This document shows positions 26,114-36,064 of a stretch of DNA of 37,279 nt, piece by piece. The notes under the pieces were generated by a model that saw nothing but the letters and a program-made list of their open reading frames with translations, searched no databases and was not told the origin of the DNA. A program made the position numbers and the translations under genes. The stretch lies in contig NZ_JAUYAN010000274.1 of the NCBI RefSeq assembly GCF_030693485.1, forward strand, positions 1-37,279, written 5' to 3'. The stretch comes from Bradyrhizobium sp. (GTDB lineage Bacteria; Pseudomonadota; Alphaproteobacteria; Rhizobiales; Xanthobacteraceae). Each line of letters starts with the position of its first letter. The first letter of the stretch is position 1.

Positions 26114-27898
26114 TCAACCCTTGAATTCCAGCCAGGGAGGCAAGTCGCCCTTCATCCGTACACCATGGGCAGCGCCAAGTTCGAACTGAACCGTGGCCCC
26201 CCCGTCTCCGCGGCCATCGAGCGTGAACTGTTCCACCATGCGGCTGGTCAACGTCAACAGCAACGCATGATCGCCTTTCGGAAGTTTTAGAGCCCGGGCC
26301 TTCCCGTTCGGCTCCTTCCATAGCGCGATCTCCCGGCTTTCCGCCTCGCCGGGCATCGCCGAACGCAGTACCATGCCGAGCGACGTCACCGTGAGGACGG
26401 CGGATCCCGGATCGTCCGCGAGCACGGTTGCGTAGCGGGCCGGCCATCGCTGCTCAAGCTGCGGACCGTCCATCAGAAGCGCAATGACGAGATTCGGCCC
26501 GATCGCATTCATCACGGTCAAAACCGGGTCGTAGCGCGCGAGATCTTCGCAGACCAGCACGGAGAGCGCGGCCCGTGGCCTGAACAGGGTGATGTAGCAG
26601 TGACGGTAACTGACGTCGATTTTCTCCCACCATTTGCAGTTTGGATCCAGCACATGCCCGAGCTGATAGCGGCGAATCTGATCGCCGTCGAGAAGCCAGC
26701 GGTGGTGCTTTGACTGAAACGACCGGTTGATGACCTCGCCGTCCTTGAACCGGTAAATGGCCGCCGAATTCCGCGGCGGCGGCTTTTTATGGTCGGGTTG
26801 ATCGTCGGGTGCATCGCCGTCGACAACGACGCCAGTGATGAACAGATCGAGACCTTTCTGCTTCTGGGCGAGAAACCCCGCAACCTTGTTGGCGAAATCG
26901 ATCGGGAGCGCCGTTTCGGGCAACACGATGGCGTGGACCGGTTCGAGTTCCGGCTGCGCTGCCTTCACCAGATCGAGCAGGAACTGGGCAAATTTCTCTT
27001 CCGTGGCAGATCCCATCCATGCGCCGGGATTGAGAGTGAAAGCGCGCTTGTTCGAGGCTCCGGGAAGCTTCCCGTCGACCTTCTTGAAGCTGTTCCCCGC
27101 GATGGCAAAGGGAAAGGGAACGATCAGGAGATTGAACGGCTCGAGATCGTGATGGCCCTCGTTGGCGAATTGCCACCGCGTCGACACATTGGCGATGGAA
27201 GGCAGCAACGCGACGTGATGCGTCATGGATCGCAGCGTGCAGCCGACTGCCGGCGTACTGGTTTTCGGTTGCACGCAGGCAATGGCCGGCGGCACGCGCA
27301 TGCAAAGACTGTGCGGCAGATAGGGCAGAAGGTCGCCGCCCATAACCGAGGGTGGTTGACGTGGGTCGCGCCGCTTGCGCTCCCAGGCGATATAATCGTC
27401 AGCGACGAGATACTGGATTTCGGTAGCGGTTTTCGTCGAGCGCTTCCGCGCGGAGACTCGTTCGGCGGGAGAAAATCCGATGCCTGCGCATGCCTCGTCG
27501 GCAATCGTAAGGAGCTTAAAGACGATCGTTTTCCATGTGAGCGATTTGGGAGTGGTGTCGTCGATCCGGGCATCTCCGTATTGCAGAAGCTCCGTCCAGA
27601 TTTTCTCGACTTTTTCGGGCGGGCTTACCGATTTCGCCCACTGCTGACCAAGGTTCCGCGTTTCCTTGATCCAGGAAGCATCAAGAGGGAAATCGTGTTC
27701 CCAGTAGGCCATGAAGCTGAATTCGGAGTAAAGGCCGGAGCGCTCGGTAATGGTGGCAACCGCCGCGAAAAGATCGGGCGGCCATTCGCACACGCCATTC
27801 CAGTCGTTCGGCTGCCCGCTGTCGTTCGGCTGTCTCGTGCCGTCAGGCAGGACGCTCTTGATAATCCCGAGAACGCTCGATTCCCCTTGCGATGCCAT
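26114..27898 (-). CDS. nitrilase-superfamily (C-N hydrolase) protein with a long unknown N-terminal region
   Basis: The 594-residue protein has two parts. The C-terminal part (about 240-560) reads as a carbon-nitrogen hydrolase domain. The Glu-Lys-Cys triad is visible as Glu328 (LPETALP), Lys397 (FQSKHHRW) and Cys450 (VLVCEDLARYDP), with spacing usual for the family. Supporting segments are FITGVVVDG, NSAAIYRF and SAVLTVTSLGM. Residues 1-240 match nothing I know; they include a Trp-rich section (NDWNGVCEWPPD, AYWEHDFPLDASW) and the polar stretch LVADDYIAWERK. ATG 27898 is preferred; a 5' extension to 27979 adds 27 unlikely residues. Base composition looks a little less GC-rich than its neighbours, which may signal transfer. 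Substrate unknown. Confidence 0.72.
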   Translation of the reverse strand: MASQGESSVLGIIKSVLPDGTRQPNDSGQPNDWNGVCEWPPDLFAAVATITERSGLYSEFSFMAYWEHDFPLDASWIKETRNLGQQWAKSVSPPEKVEKIWTELLQYGDARIDDTTPKSLTWKTIVFKLLTIADEACAGIGFSPAERVSARKRSTKTATEIQYLVADDYIAWERKRRDPRQPPSVMGGDLLPYLPHSLCMRVPPAIACVQPKTSTPAVGCTLRSMTHHVALLPSIANVSTRWQFANEGHHDLEPFNLLIVPFPFAIAGNSFKKVDGKLPGASNKRAFTLNPGAWMGSATEEKFAQFLLDLVKAAQPELEPVHAIVLPETALPIDFANKVAGFLAQKQKGLDLFITGVVVDGDAPDDQPDHKKPPPRNSAAIYRFKDGEVINRSFQSKHHRWLLDGDQIRRYQLGHVLDPNCKWWEKIDVSYRHCYITLFRPRAALSVLVCEDLARYDPVLTVMNAIGPNLVIALLMDGPQLEQRWPARYATVLADDPGSAVLTVTSLGMVLRSAMPGEAESREIALWKEPNGKARALKLPKGDHALLLTLTSRMVEQFTLDGRGDGGATVQFELGAAHGVRMKGDLPPWLEFKG

Positions 27899-28081
27899 GA
27901 TGTGCTCACGAGGCTGACAATCAATTTCTGAAAAACATTTGAGTGGGCCGCCGGCGAAAAACACAGCGCCGCGCATCACATTATGCGCACCAAATCAATA
28001 ATCGGCAAGGTTGTAGAGGCACCTTCTATCATCACAAGGTGTCCACAGACAGCATGGCGGCACGGAGTCAGCGCCGCAAGA

Positions 28082-29959
28082 TCAGCCGCCGCCTTTCGCT
28101 ACTCCCTGCAGCACCAGCCGGTTGAGGCGGCCGGCAAACGCGGCCGGGTCTTCCGGCAATTCGCCGTCGAGGATTTGCGCCTGCTCCAGGAGCAGGAAAG
28201 AAAGGTCCGCCCCGTCGGCGCCCTCACCTGAGATCGCCGCCACCAGCGGATGGCGCAAATTGATCTCAAGGATCGGTTTGGTGCCGGCGCCCTTGTTCTG
28301 CCGCGCCAGCAGGCGCTCCAGTTCGCGGTCCGGGCCATGGCTGCCGGCGACCAGGCAGGACGCGCTCGATGTCAGCCGCTGCGAAGCGCGCACGTCGGAG
28401 ACGCGCTCGCCGAGGGTGGCCTTGATGACGGCGATGATACCAGCCTCATCGGCTTCCGGCTTTGTTTCTTCCTTGTTGTCGTCCAGCAGCGGGATCAGTC
28501 CAAAATCGATATCGCCCTGGCTCAACGACTTCAGCGGCTTGCCTTCGAAATCCAGGGGCGCCGAGGTCCAGAACGCATCGACCGGGTCGGTCAGCAGCAG
28601 CACCTCGATGCCGCGGGCGGCGGCCGATTCCAGCTTGGGGTTCGATTTCAGCCGCTCGATGCTGTCGCCGACCAGGAAGTAGACCTCGGTCTGGTTCGGT
28701 TTTGCGTCCGCGAGATACTGCTTCAGTGACCGGTTCTCGCCCGCCGTGGTGGTGAAGCGCGACAGCGCCAGCAATTTTTCGCGCCGCTCGAAATCCTCAT
28801 AGAGTCCTTCCTTGATCACAGGCCCGAAGGCGTCCCAGATCTTCGCGAAATTCTCCGGGTCCTTGTCGCCGAGCGTTTCCAGTTCGCTGACGACCCGCGT
28901 GGTCACCGCCTTCCTGATCTGCGCCAGCTGCGGGTTGTTCTGCAGCATCTCCCTGGAAATGTTGAGCGGCAGGTCCTCGCTGTCGACCACGCCGCGGATG
29001 AAGCGCAGATAGGCCGGCAGCAGGTCGGCGTCGTCGGTGATGAAGACGCGGCGGACATACAGCTTCACCCTGCCCTTGCGCTGCGGCTCGAACAGGTCGA
29101 ACGGTTTGGCCGAGGGCGCGAACAACAGCACGGCGTAGGAGTAACGGCCCTCGGCGCGGTAATGCAGCGTCATCGCCGGCTCGTCGAACGCGGTCGCGAT
29201 CGACTTGTAGGCCTTGGCGTAGTCTTCCGCCGCCAGTTCCGACTTCGAGCGCTGCCACAGCGCGCTGGCCGAATTGATCTGGCGTGGCTCGCCTCCTTCC
29301 GCAACCAGTTCGATCGGAAACTGGATGTTGTCGGAATAGGCGCCGACGATGCGCTCGATCTCGTAAGTCTCGAGATATTTCGTCGCATCGGGTTTCAGAT
29401 GCAGCACGATCTCGGTGCCGCGCGCCACGCGCTTCGCATCTTCCTCGCCGGCCGGGGCGATTTCAAATCCGGCACCGCCGGACGACGACCAGGCCCAGAC
29501 CTCGTCGGCGCCGGCGCGGCGGCTGAATACCTCGATGCGTTCGGCCACCATAAAGGCGGAATAGAAGCCGACGCCGAACTGGCCGATCAGGCCGGCGCCG
29601 TCCTTGGCCTCGGTCAGCCTGGACAGGAAGGATTTGGTGCCGGAGCGGGCGATGGTGCCAAGATTGTCGATCAACTCCTGGCGGTCCATGCCGATGCCGG
29701 TATCGATTACGCGGAGCGTATTGGCTGTCTTGTCGGGCACGATTCGGATCCTGGGCGGCTCGCCGTCCGCGATCAGCCCAGGATGGGCGATCGCCTCATA
29801 GCGCAGCTTGTCGCAGGCATCTGAAGCATTGGAGATCAATTCGCGAAGGAAAATATCGGTTTCGGAATAGACCGAATGCACCATCAGGTGCAGCAATTCG
29901 GCGACCTCGGCCTGGAACGGCTGGGAGACGGGGGTGGTCTCGGTGGTGGTGGCAGTCAT
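28082..29959 (-). CDS. htpG: chaperone HtpG (Hsp90 family)
   Basis: The 625-residue cytosolic ATP-dependent chaperone has the three Hsp90 parts. The N-terminal GHKL ATPase carries [14 protein letters not shown] (ATP/Mg Asn), DTGIGM and [14 protein letters not shown]; then come the middle domain with catalytic Arg region and [18 protein letters not shown], and the C-terminal dimer domain. Length fits the family. I use ATG 29959; ATG 29971 is also in frame. The RpoH-type promoter at 30001-30028 lies about 40 bases upstream, consistent with heat induction. Confidence 0.96.
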   Translation of the reverse strand: MTATTTETTPVSQPFQAEVAELLHLMVHSVYSETDIFLRELISNASDACDKLRYEAIAHPGLIADGEPPRIRIVPDKTANTLRVIDTGIGMDRQELIDNLGTIARSGTKSFLSRLTEAKDGAGLIGQFGVGFYSAFMVAERIEVFSRRAGADEVWAWSSSGGAGFEIAPAGEEDAKRVARGTEIVLHLKPDATKYLETYEIERIVGAYSDNIQFPIELVAEGGEPRQINSASALWQRSKSELAAEDYAKAYKSIATAFDEPAMTLHYRAEGRYSYAVLLFAPSAKPFDLFEPQRKGRVKLYVRRVFITDDADLLPAYLRFIRGVVDSEDLPLNISREMLQNNPQLAQIRKAVTTRVVSELETLGDKDPENFAKIWDAFGPVIKEGLYEDFERREKLLALSRFTTTAGENRSLKQYLADAKPNQTEVYFLVGDSIERLKSNPKLESAAARGIEVLLLTDPVDAFWTSAPLDFEGKPLKSLSQGDIDFGLIPLLDDNKEETKPEADEAGIIAVIKATLGERVSDVRASQRLTSSASCLVAGSHGPDRELERLLARQNKGAGTKPILEINLRHPLVAAISGEGADGADLSFLLLEQAQILDGELPEDPAAFAGRLNRLVLQGVAKGGG

Positions 29960-30000
29960 TATCGATCTCATTCAAGAATGAACATCCGCAGTGCAGCCTG

Positions 30001-30028
30001 ATATAGCGATACCACGTGAGGTGGCAAG
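30001..30028 (-). promoter_or_regulatory. RpoH (sigma-32)-type promoter of htpG
   Basis: On the minus strand CTTG (30028-30025), a 17-base spacer and GCTATAT (30007-30001) agree with the alphaproteobacterial heat-shock pattern CTTG-N17-CYTATNT at all but one position. Transcription would start near 29994, giving a leader of about 35 bases. Confidence 0.65.
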
Positions 30029-30152
30029 ATTTGCGACCGGCCGGCATGGAGAACGCCGGGCGGAACCGGGACCAAGGACATCGGGACCAACCATTTGCGG
30101 ATTTTCGGCCCATGGTGGACACTGTGAGGGCCGCAGGGAGACGTGCGCCAAT

Positions 30153-32204
30153 ATGCGAATCGGCATTCGCCTTGCTATTTCCGGACTGGTCCTCGCGTCG
30201 ATCCTGGTGAGCGCCGTCGGCGTCCATCTGCTGTGGTGGCGGACCGCCGAAGCCAACAGCCAGGCGCTGGCGGACACCATCAACCGCCAGATCGTCGCGG
30301 CGGTTGAAAAGGAAGTCACCGTCATCACAACGGAAGCGCGCGCCGCGCATACCGCGATCCGCACCTTGTTCCTGCAGAACGTGCTCGAGACCCGCGAGGC
30401 GGACAAGCGCGAATTCGTCTTCCTGTCGCAATTGCAGTCGCAGCCGAACATTTCATGGGTGGCGTTCGGCTGGCCGGACGGCACGTTCTTCGCCGCGCAC
30501 AAGCTCGGCGATCTGGCGCTGGAAATGATGGAAATCGCGCCGGTCGACGGCGTCGTCAAGCGGCGGGTCGACCAGTACCAGGTGGTGGTCGGCGATATCG
30601 AGTTCGAGAAGCGGCGGTTCGAAGACACCCAATATGCGGTGACCGAACAGGAATGGTTTCGTTCAGGGCTGGCCGCCGACGAACCGCGCTGGTTCAACGT
30701 CACGGCTCATCCGGTCGGACTGCGTCCGTCGATCGCCTTTGCCGGTCCGATCGACGTCTACCAGAAGCGTCAGGGCGTTCTCGCCATCATCATCGAATAT
30801 ACCCGCCTCGCCCGGTTCCTGTCGCAGCTCTCGGTCGGAGCGTCCGGTGCGGCATTCATCCTGGGCAGCGATGGCACGACGATCGCCGCTCCCGATCCGG
30901 ATGCCGATGAACTGAACATGCAGCGGTCCGACCAGCCATTGCTCGGGATCGCCCGGCGCGCGGTCGGACAGGCCAGCGGCTCCGGTTCCGAGAAAAAGGC
31001 CGGTGGTCACGTCAGGCTCGAACAGGCCGGCGAGGCCTATGCGGTCAGCCTCACGCCGCTCGCCTTTCCGGGCTGGACGCTGGCGACCGTGATTCCGGAA
31101 AAGGAATTTCTCGGTCCGATCGAGGCGACGATCCGGAAACTGCTGATGGGTCTCGCCGTGCTGATTCTGGCCGCCGGCCTGTTTTCCGCATGGCTGGCCC
31201 GGCGTCTCATCGCCACGCCGCTGATTGTCGTGGTCGATGAACTCAAGCACGTCGCCCGCTTCGATCTCGACAAGGTCCGCCGCCACGCCTCTCGTGTCAC
31301 CGAGATCGAGAATCTGTCGGGCGCCATCGCCGATATGGCGGGCGGGCTCGCCGCGTTCCGGAAATACATTCCCGCCGATCTGGTCAGAACTCTGGTTAGC
31401 GAAGGCGTCGAACCTCGCCCCGGCGGCTCGATCAAGCCGCTGACGATCCTGTTCGCCGATATCGCCGGCTTCACCGGATTGTCCGAGCGGCTCGGCGACC
31501 GCATCGTCCCGCTGCTCTCCAGCTATCTCGACACCATGTCGCGCGAGGTCAGCAGCCATCACGGCACCATCGATAAATTCATCGGCGACGCGGTGATGGC
31601 GTTTTGGGGCGCACCGGCCGCCAACCCCGATCACGCCGTCGACGCCTGCCGCGCCGCGCTTGCCTGCCAGCGCGCGCTCCGGGAGTCCGGCCTGGCCGAC
31701 GATGCCGGCTTGCCGCTGCGGGTGCGGATCGGCCTCAATTCCGGCGACGTGCTGGTCGGCAATATCGGCTCCGAGGTCCGCCTCAATTATACGGTGATCG
31801 GCGACGCCGTGAACGTCGCCAGCCGGCTGGAAGGCGCCAACAAGGAGTATGGCACCGACATCATCATCGGCGAGGAAACCCGCCGCCTCGCCGGCGATCG
31901 GATCCTGGTTCGTGAACTCGACCGCCTGACGGTTTACGGCCGCGCGCACGGCATCGCGGTCTATGAATTGCTGGGGATGGCGGAGGACAATGCGGTGCTA
32001 CCGCCCTGCATGGCGTTGTATGAATCCGGCCTATCCGCCTATCGCGACCGCCGCTTCGAAGCGGCCGCCGAATTGTTCGAGCAGGCGCTGCAGGCGCGCG
32101 ACGGGGACCAGCCCGCGCGCATGATGCTCGAACGCTGCCGCAGCCTTGTTCGACAGCCGCCGGGCGACGAATGGGATGCGACCAACGCCTTGCAAGCCAA
32201 ATAG
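30153..32204 (+). CDS. membrane-bound class III adenylate cyclase with periplasmic sensor domain
   Basis: This 683-residue enzyme makes cAMP from ATP. The order is: membrane helix 1 (about 5-26), a periplasmic region of about 300 residues with Cache-like features (WVAFGWPDGTFFAAHKLG, TPLAFPGWTLATVIPEKEF), helix 2 (about 330-352), a HAMP-like linker, and the cyclase domain (about 425-610). Metal Asp residues lie in FADIAGFT (about 436) and FIGDAVMAFWG (about 475). The preceding Lys (TIDKFIGD) and Asp in YTVIGDAVNVASR select adenine. ATG 30153 follows GGGAG. An upstream in-frame opening to 29991 is not needed. A C-terminal TPR-like tail (ALYESGLSAYRDRRFEAAAELFEQAL) ends the protein. The periplasmic ligand is unknown. 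Confidence 0.92.
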   Translation: MRIGIRLAISGLVLASILVSAVGVHLLWWRTAEANSQALADTINRQIVAAVEKEVTVITTEARAAHTAIRTLFLQNVLETREADKREFVFLSQLQSQPNISWVAFGWPDGTFFAAHKLGDLALEMMEIAPVDGVVKRRVDQYQVVVGDIEFEKRRFEDTQYAVTEQEWFRSGLAADEPRWFNVTAHPVGLRPSIAFAGPIDVYQKRQGVLAIIIEYTRLARFLSQLSVGASGAAFILGSDGTTIAAPDPDADELNMQRSDQPLLGIARRAVGQASGSGSEKKAGGHVRLEQAGEAYAVSLTPLAFPGWTLATVIPEKEFLGPIEATIRKLLMGLAVLILAAGLFSAWLARRLIATPLIVVVDELKHVARFDLDKVRRHASRVTEIENLSGAIADMAGGLAAFRKYIPADLVRTLVSEGVEPRPGGSIKPLTILFADIAGFTGLSERLGDRIVPLLSSYLDTMSREVSSHHGTIDKFIGDAVMAFWGAPAANPDHAVDACRAALACQRALRESGLADDAGLPLRVRIGLNSGDVLVGNIGSEVRLNYTVIGDAVNVASRLEGANKEYGTDIIIGEETRRLAGDRILVRELDRLTVYGRAHGIAVYELLGMAEDNAVLPPCMALYESGLSAYRDRRFEAAAELFEQALQARDGDQPARMMLERCRSLVRQPPGDEWDATNALQAK

Positions 32205-32271
32205 TATGGGTGCCGGTTTCCCGCTCTTGCACAACCATCACGGGTTTGTGATAGCAGGCGGTGACGACATC

Positions 32272-32297
32272 GTAACGGCTCCGACACCAGGCCCGTA
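32272..32297 (+). promoter_or_regulatory. SigF-like ECF promoter of the bufferin operon
   Basis: GTAACG (32272-32277), 16 bases, then CGTA (32294-32297) resembles the Caulobacter SigF promoter (GTAACC-N16-CGAA) that drives a bufferin operon there. It stands 47 bases before the bufA-like start. Confidence 0.5.
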
Positions 32298-32343
32298 ATT
32301 TGGGAATGCTTTCGCAGCTGAAGTTTCAAGGAAGGATCGCCTC

Positions 32344-32640
32344 ATGAGTTCCAAAACGGCCCTCGCCAACGCCACCATCGCCGGCTCCCTCGCCGCCGCG
32401 CTTGCCATGATCGCGGCTCCGACGTTCGCGGGGCCAAAGCTGCCGCAGCCGACCATGGACAAGTGCTTCGGCATCGCCTTGAAAGGCGAGAATGATTGCG
32501 GGGCGGGCGCCGGCACCACTTGCGCCGGTACCGCCAAAACCGACTACCAGGGCGATGCCTGGAAGTACGTCGCCAAAGGGACCTGCGCGAGCATCAAGAC
32601 CCCGAAGGGCACCGGCTCGCTCGAGCCCACCAAGTCCTGA
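32344..32640 (+). CDS. bufA1: bufferin-type RiPP precursor (DUF2282, BufA1-like)
   Basis: The 98-residue precursor has an N-terminal signal peptide (about residues 1-29, ending PTFA) and a core with four Cys (41, 52, 60, 81) in the DUF2282 pattern: [30 protein letters not shown]. In Caulobacter vibrioides the equivalent peptide has Cys residues converted to thiooxazole-type groups by the BufB/BufC enzymes and then chelates copper in the periplasm; the same is inferred here. AAGGAAGG precedes ATG 32344. The modifying enzyme starts 27 bases after its stop. Confidence 0.9.
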   Translation: MSSKTALANATIAGSLAAALAMIAAPTFAGPKLPQPTMDKCFGIALKGENDCGAGAGTTCAGTAKTDYQGDAWKYVAKGTCASIKTPKGTGSLEPTKS

Positions 32641-32667
32641 ACCGAAACCGCCAAGCGAGTTCAGCGG

Positions 32668-33525
32668 ATGTCCATCGCTGCCTGTTTGCCGGCCTCGGCC
32701 GGCGTCGGCTTCAAGCCCGAGCACGGGGCGGCCATTCTGGCCGCCGCGCAGCCGATCGGATTCTTCGAGGTCCATGCCGAGAACTACATGGGAGCCGGCG
32801 GGCCGCCGCATGCGCAGCTCACCGCGTTGCGCGAACGCTATGCGCTGTCGGTGCACGGCGTCGGGCTGTCGATCGGCTCGACCGGGCCGCTGCATCGCGC
32901 GCACCTGACGAGGCTGCGCCAGCTGTGCGATCGCTATGCGCCGGCCAGCTTTTCCGAACATCTTGCCTGGTCGTCGCATGACGGCGTCTACTTCAACGAT
33001 CTGCTGCCGCTGCCTTACACCGAAGCGACGCTGGCGCGTGTCGCCGATCACGTCGACCAAGTGCAGACCGCGCTGGGGCGGCGGATGCTGCTGGAAAATC
33101 CGTCGACCTATCTCGACTTCACCGAGAGCACGATCGCGGAAGTCGATTTCCTCGCCGAGATATCGCGGCGCACCGGCTGCGGATTGCTGCTCGACATCAA
33201 CAACGTCTTCGTCTCGGCCACCAACCACGGCACGTCGGCGCTGGACTATCTCGACCGGTTTCCGCTGGACCGGGTTTTCGAAATTCACCTGGGCGGTCAC
33301 GATGCCGATACCGACGATGTCGGAGAGCCGGTGCTGATCGACAGCCACCGCGTGGCGGTCGCGGACGAAGTCTGGGCGCTGTACCGCCAGGTGATCGCCC
33401 GCACCGGTGCGCTGCCGACCCTGATCGAATGGGACAACGATGTGCCGGACTGGCCGACGCTGCGCGCCGAGGCCGGCGCCGCCCAACGCATCCTGTCGGG
33501 TGCGGCGCCCGAGTCGGCGGCTTGA
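32668..33525 (+). CDS. bufB: multinuclear iron oxygenase (MNIO, DUF692), BufB-like
   Basis: The 285-residue TIM-barrel protein of the DUF692 family uses two or three iron ions and oxygen to modify Cys in peptide precursors. Metal-binding and active-site segments are visible: [63 protein letters not shown] and LIEWDNDVP. The order precursor-MNIO-DUF2063 is the standard bufferin arrangement. No export signal; modification happens in the cytosol. Its stop is 8 bases before the partner gene. Confidence 0.93.
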   Translation: MSIAACLPASAGVGFKPEHGAAILAAAQPIGFFEVHAENYMGAGGPPHAQLTALRERYALSVHGVGLSIGSTGPLHRAHLTRLRQLCDRYAPASFSEHLAWSSHDGVYFNDLLPLPYTEATLARVADHVDQVQTALGRRMLLENPSTYLDFTESTIAEVDFLAEISRRTGCGLLLDINNVFVSATNHGTSALDYLDRFPLDRVFEIHLGGHDADTDDVGEPVLIDSHRVAVADEVWALYRQVIARTGALPTLIEWDNDVPDWPTLRAEAGAAQRILSGAAPESAA

Positions 33526-33533
33526 GCGACGCC

Positions 33534-34334
33534 ATGCCCGTGACATACGAAGCATCTTTTGCGAAAGCGCTGTTCGGTGCCGAACCGGCCCTTCCGCCGG
33601 GTATCGACGCGCACTCCGCCGCCGCTCCGGCGCGGCGCTTTGCCATCTACCGCAACAACGTCATGGCAAGTCTTGCCGCAGCGCTGGCGCGACGCTATCC
33701 CGTCATCGAACGGCTGGTCGGCGGCGAATTCTTCGGCGCGATGGCGCGGCAATTCGTGATCAAGCATCCGCCGCGTTCGCCGTTGCTGGCGCAGTATGGT
33801 GAGGCGTTCGCCGACTTCATCACCGGGTTCAAGCCGGCGCGGGAACTGCCTTACCTTGCGGACGTGGCGCGGCTCGAAGCGGCGCGCACCCGCGCCTACC
33901 ATGCGGAAGACGCCGTGCCGCTCGGTGCGGACAGCTTCGCGGCGCTCGATGCCGAAGCCCTCGGAGACATCCGCCTCCTTCTGCATCCCTCGGCCGCCAT
34001 CCTGCGCTCGCCGTTCCCGGTCGTGACGATCTGGGCGATGAACAGCGGCGAACTCGAGCCGCAGCCGATCGAGACCGGGCACGGCGAGGACGCCCTCGTC
34101 GTCCGGCCGCATCTCGACGTCGAAATCCGCGCGCTGCCGCCGGGCGGCGCGACGTTCCTGCAGTCGCTCGCCGACGGCCTGCCGCTGCGCGATGCCATCG
34201 CCGCCGCGCTCGCCGACCACACCGGTTTCGATCTCACCGGCAATCTCGCAGGCCTGATCGGCTCAGGCGTCGCCCGCGCCATCCTGTCTCCGGCGGCGGC
34301 GGTTGCGGAAAAATCCGATATGGCGATACCATGA
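33534..34334 (+). CDS. bufC: DUF2063 partner protein of the MNIO enzyme, BufC-like
   Basis: The 266-residue protein starts with the DUF2063 domain (about residues 1-95: RRFAIYRNNVMASLAAALARRYPVIERLVGGEFF), which binds the MNIO enzyme and its peptide substrate. It continues with a C-terminal region rich in charged and aliphatic residues (about 140-230) that resembles the extension of BufC proteins. ATG 33534 lies 8 bases after the bufB stop; an earlier opening (33429) overlaps bufB. No membrane helices. Confidence 0.9.
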   Translation: MPVTYEASFAKALFGAEPALPPGIDAHSAAAPARRFAIYRNNVMASLAAALARRYPVIERLVGGEFFGAMARQFVIKHPPRSPLLAQYGEAFADFITGFKPARELPYLADVARLEAARTRAYHAEDAVPLGADSFAALDAEALGDIRLLLHPSAAILRSPFPVVTIWAMNSGELEPQPIETGHGEDALVVRPHLDVEIRALPPGGATFLQSLADGLPLRDAIAAALADHTGFDLTGNLAGLIGSGVARAILSPAAAVAEKSDMAIP

Positions 34335-34389
34335 TGGCCGGCAAGCTTCGCCGCACCGCGCCCGCGCAAATCCTCGCAGAAGGACCATC

Positions 34390-36006
34390 ATGGCAAGAAC
34401 CGGGTTTGATATGGAGTTCGACGTCGTGGTGGCCGGCGCCGGATCGGCCGGATGCGTGGTGGCGGCGCGGCTGACGGAAAACCCCGGGATTTCGCTATGC
34501 GTGATCGAGGCCGGCGGGCGCGACCGCAATCCCTGGATTCATATTCCCCGGGGATTCGGCAAGCTCGTGCCCAACCCTGATATCAACTGGGGTTACGAGA
34601 CCGAACCGGAGCCGGGACTGGGCGGCCGCAGCATCATCTGGCCACGCGGCAAGGTGGTGGGCGGATCGGGCTCCATCAACGGGCTGGTGTTCCTGCGCGG
34701 CGCGCCGAGCGACTACGACGATTGGCAGCGGCTCGGCGCGCAAGGCTGGGGCTACAAGGACGTGCTGCCCTATTTCAAGCGGATGGAGCATTGCGTCGAT
34801 GGCGCGGACGCGTGGCGCGGCACCGGCGGCCCGATCACGGTCTCCAACGTCAAGCGGCCCTCGACGGTGGCGAAGGCCTTTGTCGAGGCCTGCGAGCGCC
34901 TGCAATATGCGCGCAACCCGGACTTCAACGGCGAGCGCATCGACGGGGTCGGTTTTGCGCCGCTCAACGTCCACAATGGCTGGCGCCGCTCGACCGCGGT
35001 TGGCTATCTCCGGCCCAACCTTTCCCGGAAAAACCTGGAATTAATGACCAGAACCCATGTCCGGAAAATCCTGTTCGAGGGACGTCGCGCCGTCGGAGTC
35101 GAGGTCGAGCGCGACGGCAAAATCCAGCGCATCGGCGCGCGGCGGGAGCTGATCCTGTCCGGCGGCGCCATCAACTCGCCGGTGCTGCTGCTGGCCTCCG
35201 GCATCGGCCCGGCGGGCGAGCTGGCGCAGCACGGTATCGACGTGAAGCTGGACCTGCCCGGCGTCGGCAAGAACCTGCAGGATCATTATCAGGCGAGCTT
35301 TGCGTTCAAGACCAATAGCGGCGACACGCTCAATGAAGCCGTGATGAACCCGGTCAAGTCGGCCAGGATGGCGCTGCAATGGCTGTTCACCGGGACCGGC
35401 CAGCTCGCGGTCGGCGCCACTGAAGCGACGCTGTTCGCCAAATCCAGCTCCTCCGAACCGGTGCCGGATCTCCAGTACCAGGTGCTGAATTTCTCTTCCG
35501 ATAGTCTAAAGCTCGGATTGCACCGCTGGCCGGGCTTTACCTTCATCTTCAGCGTCTGCCGGCCGAAGAGCCGCGGCGAGATCACGCTGCGCGACGCCGC
35601 GGGCCGCACCGCGCCGCGCATCCTCGCCAATTACCTTGTTCATCCCGACGACATGCGCATCATGCAGGCCGGCTTTCGCATCGGGCGGCAGATCGCCGCG
35701 ACCGAGCCGTTCCGCGCGCTGGTGACCGAACAGATCCGGCCCAATCCTGCGATCGAAAGCGACGACGAAATCGCCGACTTCGTCCGCGGCATGGGCTCGA
35801 CGGTCTATCATCCCTGCGGCACCTGCCGGATGGGCGAGGATGCCCGCGCCGTGGTGGATAGCTCGCTGCGCGTCCGCGGTATCGACGGCTTGCGCGTGGT
35901 CGACGCTTCCGTGATGCCGGCGATGCCGTCGCCGAACATTCATCCCGCCACCATCATGGTTGCGGAAAAGAGTTCCGACCTCATCGCGCAGGCGCTGAGG
36001 CATTAA
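34390..36006 (+). CDS. GMC family FAD oxidoreductase (choline dehydrogenase-like)
   Basis: The 538-residue flavoenzyme oxidises an alcohol. The FAD Rossmann motif is Gly16-x-Gly18-x-x-Gly21 (VVAGAGSAGC). Then come the GMC signatures WPRGKVVGGSGSINGLVFLRG and LSGGAINSPVLLLASGIGP, and the C-terminal catalytic part VYHPCGTCRMG with NIHPATIMVAEKSSDLI. Substrate unknown; the family covers choline, polyethylene glycol, sugar and aryl alcohols. AAGGA 6 bases before ATG 34390 supports this start. An enolase-superfamily enzyme gene follows directly, so the two may catabolise the same compound. Confidence 0.93.
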   Translation: MARTGFDMEFDVVVAGAGSAGCVVAARLTENPGISLCVIEAGGRDRNPWIHIPRGFGKLVPNPDINWGYETEPEPGLGGRSIIWPRGKVVGGSGSINGLVFLRGAPSDYDDWQRLGAQGWGYKDVLPYFKRMEHCVDGADAWRGTGGPITVSNVKRPSTVAKAFVEACERLQYARNPDFNGERIDGVGFAPLNVHNGWRRSTAVGYLRPNLSRKNLELMTRTHVRKILFEGRRAVGVEVERDGKIQRIGARRELILSGGAINSPVLLLASGIGPAGELAQHGIDVKLDLPGVGKNLQDHYQASFAFKTNSGDTLNEAVMNPVKSARMALQWLFTGTGQLAVGATEATLFAKSSSSEPVPDLQYQVLNFSSDSLKLGLHRWPGFTFIFSVCRPKSRGEITLRDAAGRTAPRILANYLVHPDDMRIMQAGFRIGRQIAATEPFRALVTEQIRPNPAIESDDEIADFVRGMGSTVYHPCGTCRMGEDARAVVDSSLRVRGIDGLRVVDASVMPAMPSPNIHPATIMVAEKSSDLIAQALRH

Positions 36007-36064
36007 GGCTTCGATGAAAAGCGGCGCAAGCCGAACTGCAAACAAGAAAACAAAGGGAAACGCC

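Noticed and set aside
27560-27898. Reverse-transcriptase-like YxDD motif in the N-terminal half of the nitrilase-like protein
   Set aside because: LVADDYIAW resembles but does not match the motif, and no other reverse-transcriptase segments are present.
30663-31949. A 428-residue minus frame over the adenylate cyclase
   Set aside because: Antisense shadow of a gene with complete cyclase motifs.
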